Origin: Actinomadura meyerae
Lineage (GTDB): Bacteria; Actinomycetota; Actinomycetes; Streptosporangiales; Streptosporangiaceae
DNA: 64,000 bases
Direction: 5' to 3'
Assembly (NCBI RefSeq): GCF_900188445.1
Contig: NZ_FZOR01000002.1
Coordinates: 62,001 to 126,000 of the forward strand
Below, in pieces: positions 62,747-64,000 of the stretch. The position numbers were made by a program, and so were the translations under genes. Every line of letters begins with the position of its first letter. The stretch's first letter is position 1. Under the pieces are notes generated by a model that searched no databases, was not told the origin of the DNA, and saw only the letters and a list, made by a program, of their open reading frames with translations.

Positions 62747-63754
62747 GTGAAGCTGCTCGCCGCCACCGCCCTGCTCGCCGCGCTCGTCCCGGCAGCGCCG
62801 TCCATGCCGTCCGGGCCGCGCCCCGCCGCGCCCGCGCATCCCGCCGCCTCCGCGCGCACGGCCGGCGGCGACTGCGCGCACCCGCAGGCGCACCCGCAGG
62901 CGCGCCTGCGGACGGGCGCCCACGGCCGGGAGCGCAACGACCTGACGCCGGCGCAGGCCGCCACCGTGGAGGAGCGGCTCAACCGCCTCCTGGACCGGCT
63001 CGGCGCGGGGCCGGCCGACCGGTCCGGCGGCCAGTCGCACGCCCGCGACCTCCGCTCGGCGCCGCGGCTCACGATCCCGGTGTTCTTCCACGTGATCCAC
63101 GACGGGCAGCAGGGCAACGTCTCCAAGGCCGCGATCGACCGGCAGATCGCCACCTTGAACGCCTCCTACGGGGGGCGCAACGGCGGCGCGGACACGCGCG
63201 TCTCCTTCGCGCTCCACGGGGTCAGCCGATCCGACAGCGCGGCCTGGTTCCGCGACCCGGAGCGCTACGAGGGCATGTACAAGCCGATGCTGCACCAGGG
63301 CGGCAAGGGCACGCTGAACCTCTACAGCACCAACATCGGCGGGAACCTGCTCGGCTGGTCGACGTTCCCGTGGAAGTACCAGGCCGACCCCAAGATGGAC
63401 GGGGTGACCATCCACTACGGCAGCATGCCGGGCGGGTCCATCCAGCACTTCAACAAGGGCTTCAGCGCCACCCACGAGGTGGGGCACTGGCTGGGGCTGT
63501 ACCACACGTTCCAGGACGGCTGCGGCGGCCAGGGCGACCGGGTCGCCGACACCCCGGCCGAGCGCGACCCGTCGAACGGCTGCCCGACCGGCAAGGACAC
63601 CTGCCCCGCCCCGGGCGCCGACCCGATCCACAACTACATGGACTACAGCTACGACACCTGCATGACGTCGTTCACCGCGGGCCAGGGCGCCCGTATGCAC
63701 CAGGTGTGGACGGCCTACCGCGCCGAGACCCCCAAGAAGTCCAAGAACGCCTGA
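62747..63754 (+). CDS. Secreted zinc metalloprotease, M43 (pappalysin-like)
   Basis: A 335-residue exported protease. A signal peptide (VKLLAATALLAALVPAAPS) starts it. A propeptide-like region with DLTPAQAATVEERL follows. The zinc site is HEVGHWLGLYH at 243-253, the extended HExxHxxGxxH with Met-turn NYMDYS near 298, and flanking cysteines. GTG 62747 follows AGGAG. Likely cleaves extracellular proteins. The 240 bases upstream hold the divergent guaA promoter and presumably its own. Confidence 0.93.
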   Translation: MKLLAATALLAALVPAAPSMPSGPRPAAPAHPAASARTAGGDCAHPQAHPQARLRTGAHGRERNDLTPAQAATVEERLNRLLDRLGAGPADRSGGQSHARDLRSAPRLTIPVFFHVIHDGQQGNVSKAAIDRQIATLNASYGGRNGGADTRVSFALHGVSRSDSAAWFRDPERYEGMYKPMLHQGGKGTLNLYSTNIGGNLLGWSTFPWKYQADPKMDGVTIHYGSMPGGSIQHFNKGFSATHEVGHWLGLYHTFQDGCGGQGDRVADTPAERDPSNGCPTGKDTCPAPGADPIHNYMDYSYDTCMTSFTAGQGARMHQVWTAYRAETPKKSKNA

Positions 63755-63780
63755 CCCCGTCCGGAGCGCCGCGGCGCGGC

Positions 63781-64000
63781 TCAGGAGGGCCGCTCGCGGA
63801 GCCGGGCGGCCTCCTCCGCGGGCAGCCGCCGGACGGCCTCGCGCAGCGTCACGCCCGAGATGGCGCCGAGGCGGGGCTCGACCCACTCCACCACCCAGGA
63901 CGGGTCCTTCTTGGAGAGTTCCCGGAGGACCCATCCCAGGGCCTTCCGGATGAAGAACTCGCGCTCGTCCAGCAGCGCGTCCCCGTACCGGCTGATCCGC
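63781..64000 (-). CDS. AlkD-like DNA alkylation repair protein (5' end outside window)
   Basis: The last 72 residues of a HEAT-repeat DNA glycosylase-like protein. ISRYGDALLDEREFFIRKALGWVLRELSKKDP...VEWVEPRLGAISGVTLREAVRRL matches the AlkD/DNA alkylation repair C-terminus (EFFIRKAIGWALRE-type segment). The stop is at 63781-63783. The start lies right of the window. The repair role is inferred from family. Confidence 0.85.
   Translation of the reverse strand, partial: RISRYGDALLDEREFFIRKALGWVLRELSKKDPSWVVEWVEPRLGAISGVTLREAVRRLPAEEAARLRERPS

Overview
The window is chromosomal DNA of a very GC-rich actinomycete. The signs are many GTG starts, third-codon G/C bias, several apparently leaderless genes, a DUF3017 gene, PerM, coxSLM/G and an actinobacterial graspetide cassette. 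The order sucCD, perM, purNH, folD, DUF3017, icd, mdh resembles the Streptomyces core chromosome. The GT2/TagF-type genes and the Lia-like system would also fit a Thermomonosporaceae/Streptosporangiales genome, but genus is a guess. No rRNA, tRNA, CRISPR or insertion sequence was seen.

Layout. 1-2958: 3' part of an HSP90-family ATPase gene, a membrane protein and a methyltransferase. 2959-9211: an accessory island with two divergent arms. The minus arm is SLOG, HTH/TPR regulator and NUDIX hydrolase. The plus arm is a small protein, an anti-sigma-like ATPase, a small protein, and the graspetide cassette tgmA (precursor), tgmB (ATP-grasp ligase) and tgmC (PIMT-like methyltransferase). It ends at what looks like a DUF664 gene remnant. 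9258-22692: central metabolism on the minus strand (mdh, icd, folD, purHN, sucDC) with DUF3017, perM and small membrane proteins, plus FHA, GNAT and DUF4190-like genes on the plus strand. 22991-33549: a secreted GH15-like protein, a TauE permease, a GNAT/TetR pair with a clear operator, MaoC, pcrA, the dhaKLM operon, nucleoside hydrolase and a PIG-L deacetylase. 33654-40417: SRPBCC, a beta-lactamase-fold hydrolase, a septum-formation-type protein, a Lia-like envelope-stress system (LuxR regulator, PspC kinase, divergent LiaF-like protein) and a TetR gene. 40442-46270: a cysteine-dioxygenase-like gene behind a poly-cysteine upstream ORF, a 31-residue membrane protein, and a form II carbon-monoxide-dehydrogenase-type operon (coxS, coxL, coxM, then coxG). 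46365-54252: a methyltransferase and two giant paralogous GT2/TagF-like wall-polymer synthases. 54375-60837: oxyR and ahpCD, separated by a carotenoid oxygenase, two TetR genes and an NmrA-type protein. 60938-64000: guaA, a secreted M43 metalloprotease and the end of an AlkD-like gene.

Most notable: (i) the graspetide cluster, whose structured leader and divergent SLOG/NUDIX arm look like an undescribed natural-product and signalling locus; (ii) a poly-Cys uORF whose Cys codons pair perfectly with the Shine-Dalgarno region of the next gene; (iii) a recurring pattern of 16-24 bp tandem repeats at or just past stop codons of five unrelated genes.
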